64,000 nt of DNA from JAXGPP01 sp040766885 (GTDB lineage Bacteria; Planctomycetota; Planctomycetia; Pirellulales; Thermoguttaceae). Numbering within the stretch: position 1 is the first letter of the stretch; each line of letters starts with the position of its first letter. The stretch is taken from NCBI GenBank assembly GCA_040766885.1, contig JAXGPP010000007.1:372001-436000 (forward strand), given 5' to 3'. Shown here in pieces: positions 35,553 to 45,843 of the stretch. Below the pieces are notes generated by a model. The model saw only the letters and a program-made list of their open reading frames with translations, was not told the DNA's origin and did not search any database. The translations under genes and the position numbers were made by a program.

Positions 35553-36053
35553 ATGTCGAAGACGTTACTTTCAAAGATATTTCCATCTAGGCAGCTGATA
35601 GTTCGTAATGTAGCACGGCGAAGCCTGCATAGCCGATTTACCCGTCTTGCTTACGTCGTGGCGAGCATACTGGTCCTGGGGTTTATTTCTGGCTGTCAGG
35701 AGTCCGCGCAGGATGTCCGTTTTGCGGTCGAGTCCGCGCGAGTTGACAGCGACGGGTGGGTACGCGTCCGCGTGGTTGACGGCGGTGACATAAGCTGCCG
35801 AATTGTCAACAGCTTGCGGACGAGAGGCGGGGAGGTAGTCCTTGGTCGAAGCACAATCAGCCTCAAGTCCGGCTCATTTGACGGGGTGGCGGAAAACAGA
35901 GTTGCTACATCGGACCCTTCGACGGTTCGCTTCTTCGTCAAGACAGGTGAGGTATTCACGATGAAGCACGGATCAGAACGGACGCTCGCCACGTTCGAAC
36001 ATGAGGACTCGACTGGCACTCATCCGGCGAGCCTGATCATAAAGGTCGAATAG
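35553..36053 (+). CDS. Putative lipoprotein, unknown function
   Basis: The 166-residue protein has a long basic N-region, a hydrophobic span (LAYVVASILVLGFISGC) ending in a lipobox-like LGFISGC, and a mature beta-rich domain of about 115 residues. I recognise no family. It follows the membrane protein by 122 bases and has similar lower GC, so it may belong to the same RHS-associated cassette. Confidence 0.6.
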   Translation: MSKTLLSKIFPSRQLIVRNVARRSLHSRFTRLAYVVASILVLGFISGCQESAQDVRFAVESARVDSDGWVRVRVVDGGDISCRIVNSLRTRGGEVVLGRSTISLKSGSFDGVAENRVATSDPSTVRFFVKTGEVFTMKHGSERTLATFEHEDSTGTHPASLIIKVE

Positions 36054-36590
36054 GCACGGCAAAGCAGCGCAAGGAGCATCGCAAAAGGGATGGAAAGCAT
36101 TCCGGGGAGTTCAGGGCGTTGTTCTGGTGCTGACCGGCTCTCAGGGCGTAGTGCGCGAGGGAACGTGAACCGCTTGGGATGGGTGGATTAGGGTCATGCA
36201 GCGGGCCGAGGCGATTGGCTGACGTAATCGTCGGCTCTGCCGTTCTCCGAACTGGGGCACGTGGTTAGCGTTCCGCTATTCTTTGGGTTTCGCCTTCAGG
36301 CAGGGCTCCGGAAGAAAAGGCGAAATTCTTCGCTCGAGCGTGCGCGGTTTTGCGGCGGAATCGCAATTGGAAAGGTGGGGCGCGGCTGCGCGCTTGAGTT
36401 GCACCGGGCATGGCATAACGAGGCAGGCATGTTCCATGGCGCCGATGGTTCGCCGGTGGTTCAGTTGCTCGTCCTCGCGGAGCCGGGGGCGATCCGCCAG
36501 ATGCTCGCGGAGACGCTTTCGATCGTCGGCGGGCTGGACGTGACCGCGGCCGGGTGGAACGAGCGGCCGCAGGGGCGGCACGGGGACTGC

Positions 36591-36725
36591 GGGTTGAAAT
36601 CGCACGAGTACCATCAGCCGGTCGCTACGCGACCGGGAGCAATACGAAGAAGGAGGCGAGGGGGCGGCAAGTTGTCCGTGGGTTGAAACCCACGGCTACC
36701 ATCATGGGGTCGCTACGCGACCGGA
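36591..36725. repeat. Two copies of a 47-bp palindromic repeat
   Basis: Copies at 36591-36637 and 36680-36725 share GGGTTGAAA, TACCATCA and the palindrome CGGTCGCTACGCGACCG. The second also pairs GGTTGAAACC-like ends. This is a REP-like layout. Confidence 0.75.
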
Positions 36726-36803
36726 AGCCGATACGGGGTGAACGTGCTAGAGCGGCGTCTGAAGGGGAAGGGTACGCGGGGCGTCCGAACGGTGCGCTGC
36801 CAC

Positions 36804-36990
36804 GGGCAGGCGAGACGCCTGCACCACAAGGCAGAAAGATGGACCAGTCCCCGGGGACGCGGAGCGTCCGGGCAGTGCGCTGCCACGCGGGGCGTGGGAA
36901 TGGGGGAAACCGGGCAGGCGAGACGCCTGCACCACAAGGGGGCGCGTGGGAACGAGGGAAACCGGGCAGGCGAGACGCCTGCACCACAAG
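36804..36990. repeat. Three copies of a 27-bp REP-like element
   Basis: Identical 27-bp copies at 36804-36830, 36912-36938 and 36964-36990. The core GCAGGCG-AGA-CGCCTGC is a perfect 7-bp stem with a 3-base loop, followed by ACCACAAG. A fourth, slightly changed copy lies at 45793-45819. Confidence 0.9.
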
Positions 36991-37004
36991 CGGAAGGGGC
37001 GCGG

Positions 37005-38522
37005 CTAGGGTGGGGTAATCCGGTGGTCGAGTTGCGGCTGGCCGGGGACGAGGTGGGCGCGGTGGGATTCGACTTCGCGGAGGAGGTCGGCCACGACGTC
37101 GGGATGCTCTGCCGCCACGTTGTACTGTTCACCGGGATCATGCCCGAGATGGTACAGAAGCGGCGGATCGTGGGGCTCGAGCTTGCCCGGTCCGTAACCC
37201 GGCTGAGTGAGCAGATGCGCCTTGAACGCGCCTTTTCGGACCGCGAACAACCGGGTGCCGCGGTAGTAGAACATCACGTTTCGCGGGCTCGGGCCGGTTC
37301 CCCGCAAGGCAGGGGAGAGATCCGCGCCGTCCAAAGGACGGTCACCCGGCGGTTCCACACCGGCCAGCGCGGCGCACGTGGGGAGCAGGTCGAGCGTGGA
37401 GCCCATCTGGCGGACCACGCCCGGCCGGATCGTGCCGGGCCACCAGAAGATGGCCGGTTCGCGCATGCCCCCTTCCCACGTGCTCCCCTTGCCGTCGCGC
37501 AAGAGACCGGCCGATCCGCCCTGCACGCCGAACGTGAGCCAGGGGCCGTTGTCTGAAGTGAAAACGACGAGCGTGCGGCGATCGAGCTTCAGTTCGCGCA
37601 GCGTATCGAGCACGCGGCCCACGCTCCAGTCGAGTTCCTCGATCACGTCGCCGTACAGGCCGCGGGCGCTCTGACCGTCGAAATCATCGGAGGCAAACAG
37701 GGGCACGTGAGGCATGTTGTGGGCCAGGTAGAGGAAGAAGGGGCGCTCGCGGTGCGCGCGGATCAGGCGGACCGCCTCCTCGGTGTAACGCCTGGTGATC
37801 GTCTCCTGGTCGGCCGGTCGCTCGACGATCTCGGCGTCGCGCATGAGCGGTACGTTCCAGTAGGCCGATTTCGGCTGCTGGAAGGGGGCGTGCCCCTTCT
37901 CACCCGGCACCCGGTCCATGTCGTTTGAATAAGGGATGCCGAAGTAGGAGTCGAATCCCTGGGTGGTGGGGAGGTACTGAGCGAGATGGCCCAAATGCCA
38001 TTTGCCGACGCATGCGGTGGCATACCCGGCCGACTTGAGCACCTCGGCGATCGTGATCTCTTCGGCGGGCAGACCGCCGGCCGAATCGGGGAACAACACC
38101 CGGCGGGTGTCGCTGCACATGCCGGAGCGGATCGGCAGCCGGCCGGTGAGAATCGCGGCACGGCTCGGCGTGCAGACGCATTCGGCGACGTAGAAATCGG
38201 TCCAGCGCTGTCCTTCGGCCGCCATGCGGTCGAGATTCGGCGTGCGGATAGTGGGGTGGCCATAGCAGGCCAGGTCGCCGTAGCCGAGGTCGTCGCAGAA
38301 GATGATGACGACATTGGGCTTTTGGGCGGGAAGCGATTGTTCCGCGGCGTTTAGCACTGGCGGAAGAGCTGCTTCCGTATTGTCGCCTTTCGTCTCGCCA
38401 AACGACGCTTCTTTCGCAGAGCGAAAGGCGACAGTTGTTGATTCGCCGGCGACTACCGGGTGGACTGCGGCGACAGCCGCGAGTGCGAAGAGCAGGCTGC
38501 AAGTCCAACGCAGGCGCGACAT
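37005..38522 (-). CDS. Sulfatase (arylsulfatase A type), secreted
   Basis: The predicted 505-residue enzyme starts at the ATG that opens a signal peptide (TCSLLFALAAVAAVHPVVA). The sulfatase core has VVIIFCDDLGYGDLACYG for metal binding, the formylglycine motif CTPSRAAILTGR (Cys about 117, so it needs the formylglycine-generating enzyme), CVGKWHLGH and FTSDNGPW. It removes sulfate esters, perhaps from sulfated polysaccharides, in the periplasm. It lies 56 bp after the moxR stop... in fact moxR is upstream on the same strand, and the two may share a transcript. Confidence 0.95.
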   Translation of the reverse strand: MSRLRWTCSLLFALAAVAAVHPVVAGESTTVAFRSAKEASFGETKGDNTEAALPPVLNAAEQSLPAQKPNVVIIFCDDLGYGDLACYGHPTIRTPNLDRMAAEGQRWTDFYVAECVCTPSRAAILTGRLPIRSGMCSDTRRVLFPDSAGGLPAEEITIAEVLKSAGYATACVGKWHLGHLAQYLPTTQGFDSYFGIPYSNDMDRVPGEKGHAPFQQPKSAYWNVPLMRDAEIVERPADQETITRRYTEEAVRLIRAHRERPFFLYLAHNMPHVPLFASDDFDGQSARGLYGDVIEELDWSVGRVLDTLRELKLDRRTLVVFTSDNGPWLTFGVQGGSAGLLRDGKGSTWEGGMREPAIFWWPGTIRPGVVRQMGSTLDLLPTCAALAGVEPPGDRPLDGADLSPALRGTGPSPRNVMFYYRGTRLFAVRKGAFKAHLLTQPGYGPGKLEPHDPPLLYHLGHDPGEQYNVAAEHPDVVADLLREVESHRAHLVPGQPQLDHRITPP

Positions 38523-38577
38523 GGCGGATCTCCATGGCTCGAGGTCAGTGGATCGCAAACGGCCGGTCCCGCGCGGC

Positions 38578-39828
<1,251 letters not shown>

Positions 39829-40036
39829 GCTGGTTGCTCTCCTGTCGAGGTTGGCGGGGGGAGTGAACGAGTCCGGAGGCAGCGGAGCCGAGATCGACGG
39901 CATGGACCGCGGCGACGGGAGGTCGCTTTCCGAGCAAACGCCAATTGTTCCTTCCATCCAATGGAGTATCCATCTACATTAAATGAGAGCAGCATTCACT
40001 TCAATGGAGCCGCAAGGAATTCACGAGACGCAAAGC

Positions 40037-42298
40037 ATGGACTGGAAGCGACTTGCTACCGTGGCTGCGATTTTGGCCGGGGCTTTTACGGCGACGGAGA
40101 CGGAGGCGCAGTCCTTCCGCAGGGGGGGCACGGAGTTCAATGCGCTGCGTCCGGTCGTTCTGCCCGGCGACAGCCGTTTCGCGGTGGTGGTGGTCCAGTT
40201 CTTCCACCATGGGCAGATCGCGGCCGACGGGCGCAACGTGTTCGTGACCACGCGCGACGACAAGCTCGTCCCCAGCAGGGTCCTGCAACTCGGCCCAGGG
40301 GACTATTGCCGCCTTGCGTTTCAGCCCGCGGGGGGGCAGCGGGCCTACGAAATCTGCTATGGCGGGCCGCCGCCGCAAGACGAGATCCCGGGGTGGACCA
40401 GCCGCGACGGCCTGGTGCTGGAGGCGCGGCAGTACAAAGACTGCAATCTCAACAGCCTGGAGTCGGTCCGCGAGGCGTTCGAGTCGGCGGCGCCGATCGG
40501 CGCCGACTACGTGGAGAACGTGCACCACTCGCACAACCCGTTCGCCTTGAAGCCGGCGCCGTTTCTGAGCAAGTACTCCGGCTGGCTCGACGTGCCATCG
40601 GCCGGGACGTACGGTTTTCTAACATCGAGCCAGGACTGCAGTTTTTTGTTGATTGACGACAAGCTGGTGGTCGATGCGCCTGGCCGGCACGGCCCGGCGC
40701 GGCAGGCCGTACCCGGCTCGCGCAAGGACGTGACCCTTTCGGCCGGCGCGCACAAGTTTGAGTATTACCATGCCGCCAGTGGACCGGAGGCGGTGATGGT
40801 GGCTGCCTGGGAGCCCTCGCCCGCCGGGCCCACCCCTAAACCGACCGCGATCCCGGCGGAGAACTTTCGCGCTTCGCTGGTGGGGCGCGTCCAGGTGGGG
40901 ACGGTTACGATGCGCAACGAGAAGCTGATGCCCGACTTCGCGGTGAACATCAGCGGCGACGTTCCTTTGCCGGAGAACGACGAAGCACTTATCGGCGTGA
41001 AGTTTATCGATCTCTCACCGGCGGCGCTGACGAGCAAGTCGAAAATGCTGTGGGATTTTGGCGACGGGCAGACGAGCGAGGAGCCGAACGCGTTCCACGT
41101 CTATCTCCGGCCCGGGCTGTTCACGGTGAAGCTGACTGTCAAGCGCGGCGGCCGCGACTGGGTAATGACGAACCGCGTGCACATCGACCGCCCGACGCTA
41201 CTGCGGAGCGCCAAACCGGAGACGCTTGCCAAGCTCGACGATTACCTGCCGACCCTGGACACGTACGACGCCAGCAAGCTCGACCTTGCATCGCTTCGGC
41301 AACTCGTGCTGGCCTATCAATGGAAGGCCGAGTCGCTGATGGCCGCACCGGAGAATTCGGAGGGGGAAGAGGCAGGCGCGGCCGAAGAGAAGACGGACGC
41401 TCAGCGCAAGGCAGAGGCGAAAGCGCTGGAAGAGAAAGAGACGCTGGCGAAAGAGTACCTTCGCAAGGCAGTGGCAGCGGGGAAAGCGGCTTTTGCCGAC
41501 GATGCGGCAACGACGAGCGGCGGCCGAGAACTGCTCGAGTTGGCCCGGCTGGTGGCGACGATGGCGCGCAACGAAATCGGCGACTCGCCGGGCGCCGCGC
41601 AGATCTGGCGCGGGGCGGGACGCCGCCTGCGGAGCGATGAGTTCGTTGCCGCCTGTGCGATCGAGGTGGGCGACATCGCGCTGAATGACGAGAACGATCC
41701 GAAGACCGCGAAGCTGATGCTCGACGCCGCCACGCAACGGATGGGGCAGACACAGACGGGTGAGTTGGCCAGCCGGCTCTACCGCGTGTGGGGCGACTAC
41801 CATGCGGCGGCCGGCGACGGCAAGGCGGCGCGCAACTCCTATGCCAAAGCGGCGATCGCTCTGCCCCAGACTCGCGGCCATATTGAGGCCACGGCATGGC
41901 GCGGCGCTCGCAGCCGCTCCGCCGAGGAGTACGTCAAGACAGCGCAGTTCGATCGGGCAATCCAGGAGATTCGGGCGTGGGAGGCCGAGTTTCCCGAGGA
42001 GAAGATCGAAGGCTACCTGACGCTCCTCTATGCCCAGTATTGGGCAGGACTGGAAAAGCACGACCAGGCGATTGCGCTGGCCGAGCAATTGCAGACAGTC
42101 AATCCCGACTCGGCCTATCTCGATCAGGTCTTGATGCTGGCCGCCGAGAGCGAACTGAAACGCGGAAGGCCCGATCGCGCGATTGCCACACTCGAGTCAT
42201 TGCTCAAGGATCAGCCGGGCAGTCCGCTCGTGCCGCAGATCCGCAAGCGGATTGCGGAGATCCATTCGTCAGGACAGAAAGGACCAAAGGGACGATGA
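40037..42298 (+). CDS. PA14, PKD and TPR domain protein, secreted
   Basis: The 753-residue protein starts at the ATG that gives a signal peptide (LATVAAILAGAFTATETEA). Residues about 160-270 look like a PA14/GLEYA carbohydrate-binding domain (SKYSGWLDVPSAGTYGFLTS, DDKLVVD, GAHKFEYYHA). A PKD domain follows near 345-385 (DFGDGQTSEEPNAFHVYLRPG). From about 410 the protein is helical with a Glu/Lys-rich stretch and TPR-like repeats (SRLYRVWGDYHAAAGDGKAA, FDRAIQEIRAWEAEFPEEK, PDRAIATLESLLKDQPGS). It probably binds extracellular or envelope polysaccharide or protein. Its stop overlaps the next start by ATGA. Confidence 0.83.
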   Translation: MDWKRLATVAAILAGAFTATETEAQSFRRGGTEFNALRPVVLPGDSRFAVVVVQFFHHGQIAADGRNVFVTTRDDKLVPSRVLQLGPGDYCRLAFQPAGGQRAYEICYGGPPPQDEIPGWTSRDGLVLEARQYKDCNLNSLESVREAFESAAPIGADYVENVHHSHNPFALKPAPFLSKYSGWLDVPSAGTYGFLTSSQDCSFLLIDDKLVVDAPGRHGPARQAVPGSRKDVTLSAGAHKFEYYHAASGPEAVMVAAWEPSPAGPTPKPTAIPAENFRASLVGRVQVGTVTMRNEKLMPDFAVNISGDVPLPENDEALIGVKFIDLSPAALTSKSKMLWDFGDGQTSEEPNAFHVYLRPGLFTVKLTVKRGGRDWVMTNRVHIDRPTLLRSAKPETLAKLDDYLPTLDTYDASKLDLASLRQLVLAYQWKAESLMAAPENSEGEEAGAAEEKTDAQRKAEAKALEEKETLAKEYLRKAVAAGKAAFADDAATTSGGRELLELARLVATMARNEIGDSPGAAQIWRGAGRRLRSDEFVAACAIEVGDIALNDENDPKTAKLMLDAATQRMGQTQTGELASRLYRVWGDYHAAAGDGKAARNSYAKAAIALPQTRGHIEATAWRGARSRSAEEYVKTAQFDRAIQEIRAWEAEFPEEKIEGYLTLLYAQYWAGLEKHDQAIALAEQLQTVNPDSAYLDQVLMLAAESELKRGRPDRAIATLESLLKDQPGSPLVPQIRKRIAEIHSSGQKGPKGR

Positions 42299-43110
42299 TT
42301 CGCACCTGTATGATGCTGGCGGGGATTTGCAGTTTCTGTTCGGGGGTTTATGGCGTGGAAATCATCGCTCATCGCGGGGCGTCGGCTCACGCGCCCGAGA
42401 ACACGTTGGCCGCGGTCAATCTGGCCTGGCAAATCGGCGCCGATGCGGTGGAGGTCGACGTGTATCTTTCGGCCGACGGACACATCGTCGTCATGCACGA
42501 CGACACGACGAAGCGAACCGGCGGACGCGACTGGAAGATCAATGAGCGGACCCTGGCCGAGTTGCGGACGCTGGACGTGGGAAGCTGGAAAGGCCCCGCC
42601 TGGGCCGGGGAGAAAATTCCGACGCTTGCCGAAGTACTCGCCACGATCCCGAACGGCAAACGGCTGTTTATCGAGATCAAGTGCGGCCCGGAAATCGCCG
42701 AACCGCTTGCCCAGGTCCTCGCCGAAGCAGGCCGACCGGCTGCGGAGACGGTGGTGATCGCCTTCAAGCTGCCCGTGGCCGAGGCGGTGAAACGGCGATT
42801 GCCCGGTATGCGAGTCTACTGGCTGTACTCGACCAGTCCGAAGAAAGACAAGGAAACCGGCCGCCTGGTCGATCATCCCGAGGAACTGCTTGAAGTCTGC
42901 CGCCGTGCCGGCCTCGACGGGCTTGATCTCGGCTACCAAAGCCAGTTAACACCCGAATTCGCCGCGAAAATGCGCAACCTGGGATTGGGGCTCTATGTCT
43001 GGACCGTCAACAAGCCCGATGTCGCCCAGCGGCTCCATGCACTGGGTGTAGATGGAATCACCACGGACGATCCGCGGTTGATTCGAGAGCACCTGGAGGT
43101 GGGCCAATAG
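42295..43110 (+). CDS. Glycerophosphodiester phosphodiesterase, exported
   Basis: The 271-residue enzyme overlaps the previous stop by four bases (ATGA), a sign of coupled translation. A short signal peptide (MMLAGICSFCSGVYG) is followed by the GDPD barrel: IIAHRGASAHAPENTLAA with catalytic His and Arg, DAVEVDVYLSADGHIVVMHDD, and IEIKCG, WTVNKPD near the end. It hydrolyses glycerophosphodiesters from phospholipid turnover, using a divalent metal, likely in the periplasm. The link to the PA14/PKD/TPR gene is not understood. Confidence 0.95.
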   Translation: MIRTCMMLAGICSFCSGVYGVEIIAHRGASAHAPENTLAAVNLAWQIGADAVEVDVYLSADGHIVVMHDDTTKRTGGRDWKINERTLAELRTLDVGSWKGPAWAGEKIPTLAEVLATIPNGKRLFIEIKCGPEIAEPLAQVLAEAGRPAAETVVIAFKLPVAEAVKRRLPGMRVYWLYSTSPKKDKETGRLVDHPEELLEVCRRAGLDGLDLGYQSQLTPEFAAKMRNLGLGLYVWTVNKPDVAQRLHALGVDGITTDDPRLIREHLEVGQ

Positions 43111-43131
43111 CGGCGGACCGTCAAGAAACGA

Positions 43132-43160
43132 ACACGCCCTCCGCGGCGCGGAGGACGTGT
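43132..43160. terminator. Hairpin between convergent genes, probable terminator
   Basis: A 12-bp interrupted stem (ACACG and CCTCCGC with GCGGAGG and CGTGT). On the minus strand it is followed by TTCGTTTCTT, so it most likely ends the DUF4142 gene and may also end the phosphodiesterase gene. Confidence 0.65.
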
Positions 43161-43203
43161 GGGTTATCGAGGCACTGCCTGCTGGCCAGTCGGACGTGAA
43201 CCG

Positions 43204-44364
43204 TTACCGGTTGCCGCCGGTCGAACCACTCGTACCGCTTGAGCTGCCGCTGCTCGAGCTGCCGGAATTGCCCCCGGCGTTTCCCGAGCTGCGGGTCTCG
43301 CTGGACCGGTTGCCTTCGCCTGCCGATCCGCGCGCGGAGTCCGGCTGGTTTCCGGACTGGTTCGGGCTTCGGGAGGCATCATTCGTGGAGTCGGTCGCCG
43401 ATCCGCCCGGCGACGTCGACGAGCTTCCGGTCGATTTGCGGGCCCCGTCGGTCGTCGGCGTATCGACATTGCTGCCGGCGCGAGCGGTGCGAGTCTGCTG
43501 CGTCTGCAATTGCTCGACGATTTGCAGGGCCTGGTTGAGGTGCTGTTCCGTGCTTTGGATTCCCTGGTTGACGAGTTGCTGCAACTGCGGCGACGCGTGC
43601 TGCTGGACCGCCTGCAACATGGCCAGCATATGATTGTGCAGCACGAGCTGCTCGCCCATGAAGGCCATGTCGAACTCGGCTCCCTGATGCTTTGAAAGCA
43701 TCTCCTGCGAGAGTTGGACCTTACGTCGCCCGGCATCGGCGTGAATCGCCATCAACCCGCGATACTGCCCGGTTACTGCCGACTGGGCTGCATCGGAATC
43801 GGCAGCCTGCCGCCCCACGGCAGCACCAGCGGCCTGAGATGATCCGGCAGCCTGGGAGGCTCCAGCGGCTTGAGCCGCACCGCTCGCCTGGGCGGCGCCG
43901 GGGGCGGATTGGCGTTGTCCCTGCTGCCCGCCGAGGCTGATCTGTTGCAGTTGCTCAATGAACTGGGCGTGGTCGCGAACCATCATCTCGGCGAATTGTT
44001 TAACGCGGTCGTTCTGCGTGCGCTGTTGGGCGAATTGGTTCAGCGCCACCTCTCCGGCGTTGTCGATGATCAGGAGGCTGGCGATCTGCCGATCGTTGAC
44101 GCCCCCGCGCCCGGTCTGGGCCTGCCGCGCGCCGCCCTGAGGGGCAGCCGACGACGCATCCTGCCCCGCACGCTGTCCCGCGCGGGCGGATGATGAGCGT
44201 TGGGTGGTGGATTCGTCGCTCGTCGCAGACTGCGTAGCACTTGCGGCCGGCTGGGCAGCTTCGCGACTGGTGGATTGTGCTTGGGCATTGGCGGTTGCCG
44301 CCAGAACGCTCAGTGTCAACGCGACGGCAACAGCCAACGCGACTCGGTGAATTCGATGTGTCAT
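43204..44364 (-). CDS. DUF4142 domain protein with low-complexity inserts, exported
   Basis: The 386-residue protein has a signal peptide (LAVAVALTLSVLAATANA) and a DUF4142 helical domain split by a low-complexity insert. The domain text is NDRQIASLLIIDNAGEVALN, RVKQFAEMMVRDHAQF and AFMGEQLVLHNHMLAMLQAV. Ala/Gln/Ser stretches lie at about 30-80 and 150-190. The last 85 residues are Ser/Gly/Asn-rich and end in GGNR. DUF4142 is a ferritin-like four-helix fold of unknown function, usually periplasmic or outer-surface. The disordered tail could anchor or extend the protein. Confidence 0.88.
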   Translation of the reverse strand: MTHRIHRVALAVAVALTLSVLAATANAQAQSTSREAAQPAASATQSATSDESTTQRSSSARAGQRAGQDASSAAPQGGARQAQTGRGGVNDRQIASLLIIDNAGEVALNQFAQQRTQNDRVKQFAEMMVRDHAQFIEQLQQISLGGQQGQRQSAPGAAQASGAAQAAGASQAAGSSQAAGAAVGRQAADSDAAQSAVTGQYRGLMAIHADAGRRKVQLSQEMLSKHQGAEFDMAFMGEQLVLHNHMLAMLQAVQQHASPQLQQLVNQGIQSTEQHLNQALQIVEQLQTQQTRTARAGSNVDTPTTDGARKSTGSSSTSPGGSATDSTNDASRSPNQSGNQPDSARGSAGEGNRSSETRSSGNAGGNSGSSSSGSSSGTSGSTGGNR

Positions 44365-45026
44365 GGATTGATCTCTATGGGTTTGATTCGTGCGACCTGG
44401 TACTTCTGATATGTGGAGAAGCCGGCAATCCGTTTCCCTTCGACCGATCTTCCTTTATCCGTGAGGAGGTGTGTGTCCGTGAGGAGGCGAGGGATCTGAA
44501 AGCACAAGGTTCGCAGCGGACGCTTGACTGGCTGCTGGCACCCGGCTCGCCTGGCGTTACTGCTGTCGAGACATTCCGCCAGAGAGCCCCTGGAACCTGG
44601 GCCGATCTTGTGCGACAGGGGGATGAGCATGTTCCGTACCGCGAGATCAGCGCGAAGATTAGCCAGTGTGGTGGAATATTGATTGATGCCAAAGAAGCCC
44701 ATCGTTGAAGCGGAAGACTGCCCGTAGGGCTAGTAAGCCGATCGTGACAGGTCGTTTTCGATCTCTTTCGACTGGCGACAGTCTGGCTGGCGATGGGTGT
44801 CATTCAGGCGGAGAGGAAACCGCTCGATCAAGTCGCGTCCCCGCATGCTGGGGGGCATCAAGAACTTCCATTTCGCGCAGGTGCGGTTATACTGAAGCGT
44901 AGAACGGTCGCCGCATCGTGACGCGGCGATCGCACACTTCTCTCGCGGAGGCGGTCACAAGCATCCAGTCTTAGCCACTCGTCCGATCGCCCGACGCCTG
45001 TTCCTTTCGCACTGGGAGGGCGCGTC
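44365..45026. other. 660-bp intergenic stretch, no gene seen
   Basis: It lies between the divergent DUF4142 and cytidylate-kinase-like genes. A short direct repeat (CCGTGAGGAGG at about 44460 and 44479) is present. A frame across 44400-44708 has poor codon use and no ribosome site and is rejected. Promoters for both neighbours should lie here. Confidence 0.5.
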
Positions 45027-45746
45027 ATGAAAGACCTGACTCGCGAAGAACCGCGGATTGCAGCCGCGGCGGAGAAGCAGATGCAGGCCTGGGCATTCGC
45101 CCAGGAGATCGCTGAGCGGTCGCTCCGGATCGATCAGGAGCATCCCACCCCGGCCAAACTTGGCGACTATATCGCCATTTCGCGCGAGGCCGGCGCCAAT
45201 GCGGAGGAGGTTGCCGAGATCGTCGGTGATCGGCTCGGCTGGGAGGTGCTCGACAAGGGACTCGTTGAACGAATCGCGCAGCGTTATCGCCTCGACGCGG
45301 ACATGCTGGCCCTCGTTGACGAAACGGAGTCGAACTGGGCGCACGACATTCTTGGAGTATGGCTCGACTCACGAGTGGTCCCGCACGAGAAGTACGTCGT
45401 GCTTCTGGGTCGGCTCGTTACGGCGGCGGCGCGGCGCGGCAACGTAGTGTTCGTCGGCCGCGGAGCGCAGTTTTTCCTGCCGGCGGAGCGGGGATTGTCA
45501 GTCCGCATCGTCGCTCCGCAGCGATACCGCGTGGAACACATCATGCAACTCTCGGGGCTGGACGCGGCCAAGGCCCGGCAGTTGGCCGACGCGATCGATC
45601 GGGGGCGGGCCGAATTTGTGCAGAAGTTCTTCCACCACGACGTGGCCGATCCGCACTTCTACCACATGGTGCTCAACGTCGAGCGGCTGGGCACCGAGGG
45701 GACAGCCGAGCAGATCATCGCTGCCTGTCGGCGGATGATGGACTGA
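45027..45746 (+). CDS. Cytidylate kinase-like protein
   Basis: The 239-residue protein matches the cytidylate-kinase-like family (Cytidylate_kin2): ISREAGANAEEVAEIVGDRLGW, VLDKGLVERIA, GNVVFVGRGAQFFLP, VRIVAPQRYRVEHIM and a C-terminal YHMVLNVERLG. The classical P-loop GxxGxGKS is not seen; SREAGANAEEVA stands in its place, as usual for this family. It may phosphorylate a nucleotide or another small molecule. No partner genes are evident. Confidence 0.85.
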   Translation: MKDLTREEPRIAAAAEKQMQAWAFAQEIAERSLRIDQEHPTPAKLGDYIAISREAGANAEEVAEIVGDRLGWEVLDKGLVERIAQRYRLDADMLALVDETESNWAHDILGVWLDSRVVPHEKYVVLLGRLVTAAARRGNVVFVGRGAQFFLPAERGLSVRIVAPQRYRVEHIMQLSGLDAAKARQLADAIDRGRAEFVQKFFHHDVADPHFYHMVLNVERLGTEGTAEQIIAACRRMMD

Positions 45747-45792
45747 GGCCTGAAGGGAAGCAGCCTTGGTGCGGCCGTCACGGCGGCATTTC

Positions 45793-45819
45793 GGGCAGGC
45801 GGGCCGCCTGCACCACAAG
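45793..45819. repeat. Fourth copy of the 27-bp REP-like element
   Basis: Core GCAGGCG-GGC-CGCCTGC followed by ACCACAAG, the same as the copies at 36.8-37.0 kb apart from the loop. It lies between convergent genes. Confidence 0.85.
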
Positions 45820-45843
45820 CAGGTCGCGCTTTATGCTAGCTTC

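Larger units (their letters stand above)
36054..37004. other. 950-bp intergenic block filled with palindromic repeats
   Basis: No credible gene. Reading frames here are low-complexity and arise from repeats. Two copies of a segment that includes GGTCGCTACGCGACCGG lie at 36591-36637 and 36680-36725. Three copies of the GCAGGCGAGACGCCTGC element lie at 36804-36990. A frame around 36430-36560 reads like a protein fragment (LVLAEPGAIRQMLAETLSIV) but has no matching start or end. Confidence 0.55.

Noticed and set aside
36261..36686. 141-codon open frame on the plus strand
   Set aside because: No start signal or family. Its C-terminal third is the REP-like repeat and its codon use is poor.
44241..44708. 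155-codon open frame on the plus strand
   Set aside because: It overlaps the signal peptide region of the DUF4142 gene on the other strand, has no ribosome site and no domain.
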